Assembly (NCBI GenBank): GCA_022825195.1
Contig: JAJDYL010000221.1
Location: forward strand, 1 to 37,487
Source of the DNA: Alphaproteobacteria bacterium
GTDB taxonomy: Bacteria; Pseudomonadota; Alphaproteobacteria; Bin95
Length of the DNA stretch: 37,487 bases
Direction: 5' to 3'
Positions 7,008 through 15,756 of the stretch are shown in pieces. The notes beneath the pieces are model-generated. The model was not told the DNA's origin and did no database searches. It was given only the letters and a program-made list of their open reading frames with translations. The first letter of the stretch is position 1. Each line of letters opens with the position of its first letter. A program made the position numbers and the translations under genes.

Positions 7008-8257
7008 GCGGGGCTCCGGCCGCCCGGCGCGCGCCAGGCGCGGCCCCGGTAGCCGGGCATCGCGAACAGCATTTGCACGTCGCTGATCGCCCGTTCCAGG
7101 AAGCCGCCCTCGCAGTAGGCGAAGTAGAAGCGCCACATGCGCAGGAAGCGCTCGTCGAAGCCGGCCTCGGCGGCCTGCGAACGGTTCGCGTCCAGCCGCC
7201 GGCGCCACTCGCGGAGCGTCAGCGCGTAGTCGCCGCCGAAGTCCTCGAGATTGACCAGCGTGAGGTCGGCGGCGCCCGCGGCGGCCGCCAGGACGCTGTT
7301 GGAGGGCATGAAGGCGCCGGGAAAGATGTACCGCTTGATGAAGTCCGTGCGCCGGAGCGCCCGGCGGTAGCTGGCGTCGCGGATCACGATGGCCTGCATC
7401 GCCATCAGCCCCTCGGGGCGCAGCAGCCCGGCGCAGGTTCGGAAGTAGGCGTCAAGGTACTGGTGGCCCACCGCTTCGACCATCTCCACCGAGACCAGCT
7501 TGTCGTAGCGGCCGCTCAGCGCCCGGTAGTCCGTGAGCAGCACCTCCACCCGCGACTCCAGCCCGCGGGCGGCGACCAGCGCCTGGGCGAATTGGTGCTG
7601 GGCCTTCGAGATGGTGGCGGTCGTGACCCGGCAGCCGAACCGCTCCGCAGCGAACGCCGCCAGCCCGCCCCAGCCGGTGCCGATCTCCAGCAGGTGGTCG
7701 CCGGGCTGCAGGTCGAGCTTTCGGCACAGCCGCAGCAGCTTGGCCTCGCTCGCCTGGTCCAGCGTTTCGTGGCCGGTGTCGTAGACGGCGGACGAGTACA
7801 TCATCCGGTCATCGAGGAACAGGCGGAAGAGGTCGTCCCCGAGGTCGTAGTGCGCCTCGATGTTGCGGCGGCTGCCCTTGGGCGAGTTGCGACGCATGGC
7901 GTGTCCGAGGGCAGCGAGCAACGCGGCGGGCGCAGCCGCCTTGCCGTCCAGGCCGTCGAGCGCCCGGCGGTTGCGCGCCATGATGCGCACCAGCGCGGTC
8001 AGGTCGTCGCAATCCCAATGGCCGTCCATGTAGCTCCCGCCGGCGCCCGCGGAGCCGCCGAACGCAAGGCTTCGGTAGAAGGCGGGGCTGCGCACCGAGA
8101 GCCGCGCGACCGGCTCGCCCGCGCCAAACGTGGCGGTGCCTTCCGGCTCCGAAACGACGACGGTTCCGGACTCGATGTTGGTGAGGGCCCGGTGCACGGC
8201 GCCCCGCAGCAGGCTCGGTGCGCGGCTGAACCGATGGGTCGCTTGGTCGCTCATCAT
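7004..8257 (-). CDS. Cyclopropane-fatty-acyl-phospholipid synthase-like methyltransferase
   Basis: This is a 417-residue cytosolic enzyme with an N-terminal lipid-interacting domain, then NIEAHYDLGDDLFRLFLDD (132-150), MMYSSA, the SAM motif LLEIGTGWGGLAAF (189-202), EMVEAVG and FIKRYIFPGAFMPS. Cfa transfers the SAM methylene to the double bond of an acyl chain in the membrane. E. coli Cfa has Cys in the MQYSC position, where this protein has Ser (MMYSS), and the loop after the SAM site reads MQAIVI rather than a His-containing LHTIG. To my knowledge both are usual in the common proteobacterial relatives, so methylation without ring closure is also possible. The start overlaps the DUF1365 stop. 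Confidence 0.85.
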   Translation of the reverse strand: MMSDQATHRFSRAPSLLRGAVHRALTNIESGTVVVSEPEGTATFGAGEPVARLSVRSPAFYRSLAFGGSAGAGGSYMDGHWDCDDLTALVRIMARNRRALDGLDGKAAAPAALLAALGHAMRRNSPKGSRRNIEAHYDLGDDLFRLFLDDRMMYSSAVYDTGHETLDQASEAKLLRLCRKLDLQPGDHLLEIGTGWGGLAAFAAERFGCRVTTATISKAQHQFAQALVAARGLESRVEVLLTDYRALSGRYDKLVSVEMVEAVGHQYLDAYFRTCAGLLRPEGLMAMQAIVIRDASYRRALRRTDFIKRYIFPGAFMPSNSVLAAAAGAADLTLVNLEDFGGDYALTLREWRRRLDANRSQAAEAGFDERFLRMWRFYFAYCEGGFLERAISDVQMLFAMPGYRGRAWRAPGGRSPA

Positions 8258-9009
8258 GGGCTCTCCTTCAGGATTTGCCTGGCCCCGTCGTGCCTGGCGG
8301 AATGCGGGTGGAAGGGCGCCCGCTTAAGGAACAGCCGTCCGGCCTGCCAGTAGATGCGCGCCAGCGTCAGCGCGCCCTGGGCGGGACGCCGCAGCGCGCA
8401 GCGCAGCGCCTCGGCACGGGTCAGCGGCCGGGTGCGCAGGGACAGGCACGCGGAGAACGGCGCCTCGCCGCCATCGAAGCGCATCGCGATGCGCAGGGCG
8501 TCGTCGGTGGCCTTGAGGCGCAGCACGTAGTGGCCGTCCATGGGGAGAAAGGGGGAGACGTGGAAGCGCTTGGCGAAGCGGAACGAGGCGCGGCCCGGCC
8601 CGCAATCGGCATTCGACGGGACTAGGACGTAGCAGTGGCGCTCGTCCCAAGGGGTGTTGTTGATGTCCGCCAGCAACGCCGCGAGCCGGTCGCCCACCCA
8701 GCAGAAGTAGAAGTTGACGGGGTTGAAGGAGAATCCGAGGGAGCGCGGCTGCGTCAGCGCAAAGACGCGCAGGCGCGCGCTTCGCGCCTCCCCAACGTCC
8801 GCCGAAGCGAGCTTGGCGCGGACCTCCCCCGACGTCAGGAGGTGCCCCCGGTCCACCGAGGCCAGCAGGCCGCGCAGGAGCCCCGTCGGCGCACCAGCCG
8901 TTTCGAGCGGCACGCAGAGCATCCACAGCCGGTGGCGGAAGACGTGGCGCTTCGGGCCCCGACGCGCATGGGTCACCGTGCCCCGGCAGCTCATTGCGCC
9001 GCGCATCAT
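8254..9009 (-). CDS. DUF1365 protein
   Basis: This is a 251-residue protein with the family hallmarks FRHRLWMLCVPLE (near residue 25) and PRSLGFSFNPVNFYFCW (about 108-124), followed by EERHCY-like and KRFHVSPFLPMDGHY segments. DUF1365 proteins almost always lie next to an FAD amine-oxidase-like gene and a Cfa-like gene, as here. No reaction has been firmly assigned; the FNPVNFYF and HVSPF blocks are strongly conserved and suggest a binding fold for a lipid or lipid intermediate. The gene begins 4 nt after the FAD gene stop and its own stop overlaps the next start (ATGA), so the five lipid enzymes are probably made together. Confidence 0.9.
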   Translation of the reverse strand: MMRGAMSCRGTVTHARRGPKRHVFRHRLWMLCVPLETAGAPTGLLRGLLASVDRGHLLTSGEVRAKLASADVGEARSARLRVFALTQPRSLGFSFNPVNFYFCWVGDRLAALLADINNTPWDERHCYVLVPSNADCGPGRASFRFAKRFHVSPFLPMDGHYVLRLKATDDALRIAMRFDGGEAPFSACLSLRTRPLTRAEALRCALRRPAQGALTLARIYWQAGRLFLKRAPFHPHSARHDGARQILKESP

Positions 9010-9013
9010 GGGG

Positions 9014-10237
9014 TCAGTCCGCCAGTCGGCCGCGCAGGCGGCGGGCCGCCTGGACGCCGCTGCGAAAGCCGTCCTCGTGAAAGCCCCAGCCCTGCCAGGC
9101 CCCGCAGTAGTGGGTGCGGCGGCGGCCGCTGATCCGGTCCACGCGGGCCTGCGCCGCCCCGGCGCCGCTGGAGAAGATGGGGTGGCGGTAGTCGCGCTCC
9201 AACCAAGCGTTGTCCAGTTCCCGGGCCGGGTTCAGGGTGACGAAGAAGTCCGGGGCCGCGTCGAGTCCCTGAAGCCGGTTCATCCAGTAGGTGAACTCGT
9301 AGCTGAGGTCCTCGCCCGCCCGCACGTTCCAGCTTGACCAGGCGGCCGGATTGCGCGGCATGACCGATGCGTCGGAGTGCAGCACCGCGCGGTTGGGCTG
9401 GTAGCGGATGGCGCCGAGAACCGCCCTCTCGTCCGGGGAGGCGTCAATCAGCCCCAGCGCCTCGTCGCTGTGGCAGGCGAGCGCCACGTAGTCGAAGCGT
9501 TCGCTGCCATGGTCCAGATCCACCGTCACCCCGGCCTTGCCCCGATGCACGAACCGCACCGGTGACGAGAGCCGCACTTCGCCCTCGAACGCCTCGGCGA
9601 AGGCGCGGACGTAAGCGCCCGAACCGCCGCGAACCACCCGCCACTGGGGGCGCCCGCGCCACCGGGTCATGCCGTGGTTGGCCATGAACGCCGCCACGTG
9701 CCCGACCGGCAGGTCGCATGCGCGATGGCGGGGTGCGGACCAAAGCGCCGCGCACATGGGCAACAGGTGGTGCTCCGCAAAGGCCTCGGAGTAGTGCTCC
9801 GCCCGCAGGTAGTCGCCGAGCGGCCTCGCGTCCCGCGCCGCAACCCGGCCGGCGTTCCGGTAGAAGCGCCGGATGTCGTTCAGCATCCGCAGGAAGCGCG
9901 GCCGCAGGGCGTTGCGGCGCTGGCAGAAGACCGCGCCCAGGCTGGAGGTGCCGTACTCCAGCCCCGCCGCGGTGCTGACGCCGAACGACATCTCCGTGGG
10001 CTGCGATGCCACGCCGAGCTCATCCAGCCACCCGGAGAAGAGCGGGTAGTTCTCCCGGTTGAAGACGATGAAGCCGGAATCGACGGCGTGGGCCCGGCCG
10101 TCCACAAGCAGGTTGTGGGTGTCGGTGTGTCCGCCGAGGCGCGCATTCCCCTCGAACAACGTCACGTCGGCGAACGTCTGGCAGGCGTGCGCCGCCGCTA
10201 GCCCGGAGATGCCGCCGCCCACAACGGCTATCCGCAT
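9014..10237 (-). CDS. FAD-dependent oxidoreductase, amine-oxidase-like
   Basis: This is a 407-residue flavoprotein. The FAD-binding Rossmann motif MRIAVVGGGISGLAAA is at the very N-terminus, which fixes the start at ATG 10237, inside the end of the desaturase gene (10-bp overlap). ARLGGHTDTH follows, and near the C-terminus THYCGAWQGWGFHEDG closes the FAD site. This is the NAD/FAD-binding family next to DUF1365 and cfa-like genes. In Rhodobacter sphaeroides, related flavoprotein and methyltransferase genes take part in furan fatty acid formation and belong to the singlet-oxygen response. A role in desaturating or oxidising an acyl chain for the methyltransferases is therefore plausible, but inferred. 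Confidence 0.9.
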   Translation of the reverse strand: MRIAVVGGGISGLAAAHACQTFADVTLFEGNARLGGHTDTHNLLVDGRAHAVDSGFIVFNRENYPLFSGWLDELGVASQPTEMSFGVSTAAGLEYGTSSLGAVFCQRRNALRPRFLRMLNDIRRFYRNAGRVAARDARPLGDYLRAEHYSEAFAEHHLLPMCAALWSAPRHRACDLPVGHVAAFMANHGMTRWRGRPQWRVVRGGSGAYVRAFAEAFEGEVRLSSPVRFVHRGKAGVTVDLDHGSERFDYVALACHSDEALGLIDASPDERAVLGAIRYQPNRAVLHSDASVMPRNPAAWSSWNVRAGEDLSYEFTYWMNRLQGLDAAPDFFVTLNPARELDNAWLERDYRHPIFSSGAGAAQARVDRISGRRRTHYCGAWQGWGFHEDGFRSGVQAARRLRGRLAD

Positions 10238-11136
10238 CGCGCGCCCTCCTCGAGCACCGGCGCGGGCGGCGTCCTCAGATCCCAAGCGAGCCCCAGCTTG
10301 GCCAGCAGCCTCAATCCGAGCCAGCCCAGGTCGAGCTGCCACCAGTAGAAGCCGAGGCGGGCGCTCGCGGCGTGCCGGTGGTGGTTGTTGTGCCAGCCCT
10401 CACCGAACGTCAGCAGTGCCAGCCAGGCGTTGTTGCGGCTGCCGTCCGCCGTGGCGAAGCGGCGCCGGCCGATGCGGTGCGACAGCGAGTTGACCAGGAA
10501 GGTCGCGTGCATCAGCGCCACCGTGGGGACCACGTAGCCCCAGACCAGCATGCGCCAGCCATCGGTTTCCGGGAACGCCGGCTCAAGGGACGCGCCGAGC
10601 GCGAAAATGGCGGCGGCGAACACTACCGGCGCGACGAGGTCATAGCGGTTCAGCCAGGCGAGTTCCGGGAAGCGGGCCAGGTCGCGCACCCGGTACAGGG
10701 GCGTCCTGAAGTTCTCCCGGCACAGAAACCACTGCATGTGCGACCACAGGAACCCCCGCGGCGAGGAGTGCGGGTCCGCGCCGGTGTCGGCATGGGCGTG
10801 GTGCAGGCGGTGGTGCGCGGCCCACCACAAGGGACCCCGCTGCGTGGCGGCGGCGCCTAGGAACGCGAACGCGAACTGCACGGCGCGGTGCGTGCGGAAC
10901 GCGCGATGGGAGAAGCAGCGGTGGTAAAAGACGCTGATGGCGAAGGCGCGCACGGCGTAGGAGGCGGCGGCGACCGCCAGCTCGACTGTGTTGACGCCGA
11001 TCCAGATCGGCGCAAGGCAGGCCAGGTGCAGCGCTACGAATGGCGAGATGCGCAGCCAGGCGACCGACTCGCCGCCCGGGGCACGCCCTTCGCCGACGCT
11101 GGCTACGCTCAGGGAAGGGTGCATGGGAACCTCCAT
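10228..11136 (-). CDS. Membrane acyl-CoA/acyl-lipid desaturase (delta-9 type)
   Basis: This is a 302-residue di-iron membrane desaturase. The three histidine boxes are intact: HRCFSH (72-77), HRLHH (109-113) and HNNHH (249-253), with long hydrophobic segments between them. Such enzymes use O2 and electrons to put a cis double bond into a saturated acyl chain. It is the first gene of the lipid operon, and its product would supply the unsaturated chain that the Cfa-like enzymes modify. The start at 11136 is used; ATG 11124 (residue 5) is an alternative. Its stop lies within the next gene. The 136-bp upstream gap contains a large hairpin but no obvious promoter consensus. Confidence 0.9.
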   Translation of the reverse strand: MEVPMHPSLSVASVGEGRAPGGESVAWLRISPFVALHLACLAPIWIGVNTVELAVAAASYAVRAFAISVFYHRCFSHRAFRTHRAVQFAFAFLGAAATQRGPLWWAAHHRLHHAHADTGADPHSSPRGFLWSHMQWFLCRENFRTPLYRVRDLARFPELAWLNRYDLVAPVVFAAAIFALGASLEPAFPETDGWRMLVWGYVVPTVALMHATFLVNSLSHRIGRRRFATADGSRNNAWLALLTFGEGWHNNHHRHAASARLGFYWWQLDLGWLGLRLLAKLGLAWDLRTPPAPVLEEGARCG

Positions 11137-11169
11137 GGCTCAATCCGGGAACATCGTTGAGCAGTCGCC

Positions 11170-11218
11170 GTGAACGCGGCGTGAAGGCGCCCGCCCGCTG
11201 CCTTTACGCCGCGCTCAC
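11170..11218 (-). terminator. Long hairpin after the thioesterase gene
   Basis: The 19-nt arms 11170-11188 (GTGAACGCGGCGTGAAGGC) and 11200-11218 pair with one mismatch and one G-U pair around an 11-nt loop. It lies 54 nt after the last gene of the amidase operon and 34 nt before the desaturase start, on the same strand. It most likely separates the two operons, although no T-run follows, so a regulatory or attenuator role in front of the desaturase is also possible. Confidence 0.5.
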
Positions 11219-11272
11219 CCGACGGCGACCCCGCGTTGCGCCGCACGGCACCAAGGCTCGGGCCCTTAGCCC

Positions 11273-11665
11273 TTAGAGGAACTGTTGGGTCTGCACGGCC
11301 TTGACCAGGACCTCGTCGGAGCCTTCGGCCGTCACGACGGCATCGAAAACCGCCTGACGCCGTCCGGCCCTCACGAGGTCGCAGCGAACGAGCAGCGGCG
11401 AGCCGGCCGGCACCGGGCGCAGGTAGTAGCAGGCCAGGCTGGCGGTCACGAAGGCGCGCTCGTTGCCGGCAAACCAGGTGGCGAGGCTCACCGCATCGTC
11501 GATCATGGCGGCCACGAACCCGCCCTGGACGCCGCCGTGGGGGTTGGTCGTGCCCGCCGGCGGCAGAAACCGCACGGTGGCCGTCCCGCCCGACTCATCG
11601 ACCGCGACGACGGTGCCGTTCATGAACTCCCGGCTCTCGATCCGGGGCAGTTGCTCAATGTCCAA
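11273..11665 (-). CDS. PaaI-family hotdog thioesterase
   Basis: This is a 130-residue hotdog-fold protein with the family motif NPHGGVQGGFVAAMIDDAV (42-60). The Gly-rich turn and the Asp of that helix form the acyl-CoA active site in PaaI and 4HBT enzymes. It hydrolyses acyl-CoA thioesters, usually to free CoA trapped in dead-end intermediates. The start is TTG 11665, preceded by a GGAGCG sequence. It is the last gene of the seven-gene minus operon and follows the amidase by 15 nt. Together with the AMP-forming ligase and the CoA-transferase it supports CoA-dependent catabolism. Confidence 0.85.
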   Translation of the reverse strand: MDIEQLPRIESREFMNGTVVAVDESGGTATVRFLPPAGTTNPHGGVQGGFVAAMIDDAVSLATWFAGNERAFVTASLACYYLRPVPAGSPLLVRCDLVRAGRRQAVFDAVVTAEGSDEVLVKAVQTQQFL

Positions 11666-11680
11666 TTTTGTTCGCTCCAG

Positions 11681-13012
11681 TCAGGGAACCGGGGCCGCAA
11701 CCCCGGGAAACAACGCCTTGGCTGCGGACAGCACCTGGGCGCCGTCCAGGCCGGCGATCTGCAGCCCCATTGGCGGAGTCCCGGATGGGGCGGGCAACGG
11801 GACCGAGATGGCCGGCACGCCCGCAACCGCCGCCGGCGCCGTCAGGTTGGCCAAGGTTTCCGGCACGCGTCCGTCATGGCGCGGCGCGAGGTGGGCAGTG
11901 GTTGGACCCAGCAGCAGGACTTCCTCCAGGTCCGCGCGCAGGCGCTGGGACGTGTCCGTCAGCAGGCGCTCGGCCCGGCGCACCTTTTCCTCGGGCTGCG
12001 CGGCACCCCACGCGACCAGCCGCCGAAACGCCGGACTGAATCCGTCCGGATCGTCGCGGAGGGCTTCGGCGTAACGCGCCGCCGCGTCGCGTTCGCACAT
12101 CAGCAGTCCCGCCCGCCGCACCGAGGAAAGGTCCACGTCCGACCAGTCCACGCACCGCGCAACCGCGCCATCGAAAAGGACGCCATCGACCGCCGCCGCC
12201 ACGGCCTTGAATGCGGGCTGCCCAGCCGCAACGCCCCAGCGGGCCAGAGGCGGCGCGTCCCGGCCGGACTCGGCTCCTTCGGCGGGGCCGCCCAAGGTTC
12301 GGCGCGGCTCGAACAGCCCCGCCACGGCAGCGACGTCGGCGACGCTGCGCCCGTGCACGCCGACGTGATCGAGACGCCGGCTGAGGGGCAGGACGCCGCC
12401 GAGGGGAATCCGGTCGTAAGCCGGCTTGAACCCCACCACGCCGCATAGGGCCGAGGGCAGGCGCACGGAGCCGAGGCTGTCCGTTCCGAGCGCAACCGGC
12501 GCAATGCCCGCCGCCACCGCCGCCGCGCTGCCGCCGGATGAGCCGCCTGGGATCCGCTCGGGATCGTGCGGGTTGCGCGTGGTCCCGAAGGCCGAATTTG
12601 CGGTGGTCTCGCCCAGCGCCGCCTCATGCATGTTTAGGAGCGCCAAGGGGATCATGCCGGCGGCGCGCAGGCGCTGCACGCAATCCGCGTCGGTCGATGC
12701 CTGCACGTCCCGAAACGCCGCGATCCCGCCGTGCCATGGAAACCCGCGCACGGCGATGTTGGCCTTCACCCCAAAGGGCACCCCGTCCAACGGCGACAAG
12801 GGCGCGCCATCCCGCCAGCGCGCCGCGGCATCCGCCGCCTGATCGAACAGCGCCGCACGGTCCGCCACGTGGTTGCAGATGCCAAGCGCCGCATCGAATC
12901 GCCGGATTCGTGCCAGGCAGGCCTCGAGGAGGTCGGGCGGCTCGGCCCGGCCTTCGGCGAAGGCGGCGGTCCAGGCGGCGGCATCCCAGCCGCGCCGGTC
13001 AGGCGCGCTCAT
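11681..13012 (-). CDS. Amidase (amidase-signature family)
   Basis: This is a 443-residue amide hydrolase. The Ser-cisSer-Lys triad is complete: Lys83 in FGVKAN, cis-Ser158 in PGGSSGGSAA, and the nucleophile Ser182 in GTDSLGSVRLPS, with the family's usual 24-residue gap between the two serines. GTDSLGS differs slightly from the usual GTDTGGS. Amidases of this type cleave carboxamides, nitrile-derived amides or carbamates; the substrate cannot be predicted. The gene overlaps the end of the ligase gene by 14 bp, so an acid released by the amidase could be activated by that ligase. Confidence 0.9.
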   Translation of the reverse strand: MSAPDRRGWDAAAWTAAFAEGRAEPPDLLEACLARIRRFDAALGICNHVADRAALFDQAADAAARWRDGAPLSPLDGVPFGVKANIAVRGFPWHGGIAAFRDVQASTDADCVQRLRAAGMIPLALLNMHEAALGETTANSAFGTTRNPHDPERIPGGSSGGSAAAVAAGIAPVALGTDSLGSVRLPSALCGVVGFKPAYDRIPLGGVLPLSRRLDHVGVHGRSVADVAAVAGLFEPRRTLGGPAEGAESGRDAPPLARWGVAAGQPAFKAVAAAVDGVLFDGAVARCVDWSDVDLSSVRRAGLLMCERDAAARYAEALRDDPDGFSPAFRRLVAWGAAQPEEKVRRAERLLTDTSQRLRADLEEVLLLGPTTAHLAPRHDGRVPETLANLTAPAAVAGVPAISVPLPAPSGTPPMGLQIAGLDGAQVLSAAKALFPGVAAPVP

Positions 13013-14369
13013 CGACCAGCCGTATGGGCTTCTGACGGCGGTCCACTTCCGAGAGCCGGGCCGTGCCGCCGCGGTTCACGAGCTCGACTTCCACCGCGAT
13101 GCCGAGCTGGCGCTTGAGAAGCTCGCGCATACGGTCGGCCAAGTCCGGCGGGCGCCCGCTGACCTCCGCCATCACCGTGAAGGCGCCATCGGCGGCGACC
13201 CGGCAGACGAACTCGCCGAGAAACTCCGGCAACGCGTCGAGCACCGGCCCGACCGCCTGGGGAAAGACATTGATGCCCTTGACCTTCACCATGTTGTCGC
13301 TGCGTCCCAGGAAGCCCTCGATGCGGCGCAGGTTGAAGCCAAGCGCCGAGGCGCCGGACCGCTCCATGCTGACATCGTGGGTGTTGAAGCGAATGACCGG
13401 GTAGATGTCGTCTTTGAACAGGCACGTGCAGACCATGTCGCCCTGCGCGCCGGGAGTAACCGGATGCCCCGTGTCCACATCCAGCAGTTCCAGGTAGTGC
13501 GCATCCTCCATCACATAAAGCCCGTCCCGGTCCGGACCCTCGCCGGCAATGATCCCGGTGTCGCCGACGCCGTACCAGTCGTAGCACTCGGCGCCGCCCC
13601 AGAGCTGGGTGATGGCGGCCCGGTTCTCCCGCCCCATCTGCCCGCTGATCATGCGCACGCGGATGTCCCTGCCGATGACCAGCCCCTGCTCCGCCGCCAC
13701 TTCGGCCAGACGCTTGAGATAGTCCGCGAAGCCAACAATGACCGTGACCCCGAAGTCCCGCATCAGCTCCACCTGACGCATCGAAGGCGTCTCCACGCCG
13801 GTGCCCGCGGACAGGAAAATCGCATTGGTCCAGTGCAGCGCCGCCTCGCGCACGTAGTGACCGCCGTTGATGGGGCCGTGCCCGTAAACGGAGTGCACGA
13901 CATCGCTGCCGACGATGCCCTGAAGGCGGTACACCCGGCCGAGCAGCAGGTTCTGCACCTCCCTCGACTTGGCGCCGAACAGGAGCGGCTGGGGACGCCC
14001 CGTGGTGCCGCTGGTGGTGTGGAAGATCACCGGCTCGTGATCGGCGTCCCGGGGATCGAACCCGCCGAAGTCGCCGAAGGGCGGATGGGCCTCGATGCTC
14101 GCCATCAGGTCCGACTTGTCGAACACCGGCAGCTTGCCGATGTCGGCCAGTCCGCGGATGTCCCCGGGCTCGATGCCGGCCCCGCCCCACAGGCGCCGGT
14201 AGAAGCCCGTTCGCCAAGCCCGCGCGACGCAGCGCCGGAACAGGCGGTCCTGGCGGGCGAACAGCTCGTCGCGGCTCAAGCTCCGCGCCAGCTCCTCAAA
14301 GTCGGCGCCCACCGGATGATCCGCGAGCATGGCTTCGATGCCGGCCGCCTCAAAGTAGTTCGAAGGCAC
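12999..14369 (-). CDS. AMP-forming acyl-CoA ligase, phenylacetate-CoA ligase (PaaK)-like
   Basis: This is a 456-residue adenylate-forming enzyme. It has the ATP-binding loop TTSGTTGRPQP (118-128), YGVGDTGII near 265, and the hinge and C-terminal motif GRSDNMVKVKGINVFPQ, all typical of PaaK. The enzyme would join a carboxylic acid to CoA through an acyl-AMP. The acid may be aromatic, as for PaaK, but homologues act on other acids. GTG 14369 is taken as the start, 3 nt after the MmgE/PrpD stop. It is likely the entry step that forms the CoA thioester used by the acyl-CoA dehydrogenase in the same operon. Confidence 0.88.
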   Translation of the reverse strand: MPSNYFEAAGIEAMLADHPVGADFEELARSLSRDELFARQDRLFRRCVARAWRTGFYRRLWGGAGIEPGDIRGLADIGKLPVFDKSDLMASIEAHPPFGDFGGFDPRDADHEPVIFHTTSGTTGRPQPLLFGAKSREVQNLLLGRVYRLQGIVGSDVVHSVYGHGPINGGHYVREAALHWTNAIFLSAGTGVETPSMRQVELMRDFGVTVIVGFADYLKRLAEVAAEQGLVIGRDIRVRMISGQMGRENRAAITQLWGGAECYDWYGVGDTGIIAGEGPDRDGLYVMEDAHYLELLDVDTGHPVTPGAQGDMVCTCLFKDDIYPVIRFNTHDVSMERSGASALGFNLRRIEGFLGRSDNMVKVKGINVFPQAVGPVLDALPEFLGEFVCRVAADGAFTVMAEVSGRPPDLADRMRELLKRQLGIAVEVELVNRGGTARLSEVDRRQKPIRLVDERA

Positions 14370-14372
14370 AGC

Positions 14373-15722
14373 TCAACCGCCCGTGACCGGATCGAGGACG
14401 CGAGCGGCATCGGCGCAATTGGGCAACGCCGCAACGGCGTCGGCCAGCGCTTCGTCCCGGCCCGACTCCCCATAAACGCCGGCCAGGCAGGAACGGGCCT
14501 TGGCCCGGCAGGCGGCCGCCTCCAACGGGCTTTCCGGCGAACCCGGCACCGCTTCCACTGACACCGTGCGGGAGGAACCGTCGCGCAACTGAGCGGTCAG
14601 CGCCTGCGGCGTGAAAGCGGCCGGGTCGGAGATGGCGTTGACCTCAGCTCCGATGCGCCCGGCAATCTCCAGCAGGCTTGGATCGCCAAGGCGGGCTGCG
14701 GAAAAGTGCTCCAGGGCGACCTGGCCCTCGGACAGCGCCACCGCCCCCACGTAGGCGAAGCACAGGCGCGCGTAGTTGACGTCCATGGTCGGCTTGGCCG
14801 GGCGGATCACCAGTTGGTGGATCAGCGGCGGCGCGGCCAGGGTCAACTTCGCCAGGTTGGCGGCAGTGACGCCCTCCGCACGCAGCTTTAGCACGCCCGC
14901 GATGCCGCCGTGAGTGGCTCGGCCGGATGGCCAGGGCTTGTGGCTCAGGCGGGTGACCTGCCAAACAGCGCCCAGATCGTCGATCAGGCCTTCAGCATCC
15001 CAACTCTCCTCGAACAGCCGGAAATACCCGTAGCGACCCTCCAAGCTGTTGCGCGGCGCGGGGATGCGGGCTTGCGCCAGATCGGCGGCCACCAGGGCGG
15101 CCCGCGCCGCGCCCGCCATCTGCAGCGGCAACGTCGGCTTGCCCTCCTCGTGGGCCTGCATGGTTCCGGCCGCTTGGGAAAGCGCATGGCCGAAGCAGTC
15201 CCGAATCCGTCCCGGATCGAATCGACGCAACGCGCCGATCGCGGCGGCGGCGCCGAACACGCCAGCCGTCGCCGGGCGGAAGAAGCTCAGCGGCGCCGTT
15301 GCCGCCAGGCCGAGCAGGGCGGCCACCTCGACGCCCACAATCAGCGCCGCAAGGAGCTCGCTCCCATTGACAGGCGCCGCGCGCGCCTCGCACTCCGCAA
15401 GCGCCGCCGGCGCCACCGCGGTCATCACGTGCGCGACGGCCTGTTCGTGAACGCAATCGAACTCGAGGCAGTGAACCTGGTAGGCGTTGACGAAAGCGGC
15501 CGCGGCGGCGGGCAGGCTGATGCCGTCGCCTAGCACGCGCGCATCGGCGCCCGCTCCCCAGCGCGAGGCGACGCCGACGACGGCATCGCGATGCGGGTGA
15601 CGCCGTCCGGCCACGCCGACGGCGAGGCTGTCGGCCAGGAACGACTGGGCTGCCGCCACCGCCGATTCGGGGATGTCCTCGAAGCGGGTCTTCGCTAGGA
15701 ACTCAGTGACTTCGTCAAGCAT
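14373..15722 (-). CDS. MmgE/PrpD family protein
   Basis: This is a 449-residue member of the 2-methylcitrate dehydratase and cis-aconitate decarboxylase fold. It has the N-terminal all-helical region with FLADSLAVGVAGRRHP, the central SQAAGTMQAHEEGK, and KPWPSGRATHGGI with the active-site loop. Family members dehydrate, isomerise or decarboxylate branched tricarboxylic acids. The frame is open upstream to 15923, but ATG 15722 lies 34 nt after the CoA-transferase stop and gives the usual N-terminus. With the leuCD paralogues elsewhere in the island it suggests turnover of a branched hydroxy-acid; the true substrate is unknown. Confidence 0.88.
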   Translation of the reverse strand: MLDEVTEFLAKTRFEDIPESAVAAAQSFLADSLAVGVAGRRHPHRDAVVGVASRWGAGADARVLGDGISLPAAAAAFVNAYQVHCLEFDCVHEQAVAHVMTAVAPAALAECEARAAPVNGSELLAALIVGVEVAALLGLAATAPLSFFRPATAGVFGAAAAIGALRRFDPGRIRDCFGHALSQAAGTMQAHEEGKPTLPLQMAGAARAALVAADLAQARIPAPRNSLEGRYGYFRLFEESWDAEGLIDDLGAVWQVTRLSHKPWPSGRATHGGIAGVLKLRAEGVTAANLAKLTLAAPPLIHQLVIRPAKPTMDVNYARLCFAYVGAVALSEGQVALEHFSAARLGDPSLLEIAGRIGAEVNAISDPAAFTPQALTAQLRDGSSRTVSVEAVPGSPESPLEAAACRAKARSCLAGVYGESGRDEALADAVAALPNCADAARVLDPVTGG

Positions 15723-15756
15723 GAACCTATCCCTGCAAGTCGCACCCCGCCGCGCA

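Noticed and set aside
6617..8353. 578-residue open frame antisense to the Cfa-like genes
   Set aside because: Covers two complete methyltransferase genes; its Ala/Arg-rich sequence has no recognisable motif.
12873..14561. 562-residue open frame antisense to the CoA-ligase gene
   Set aside because: The composition and overlap with a complete adenylate-forming enzyme show a shadow frame.
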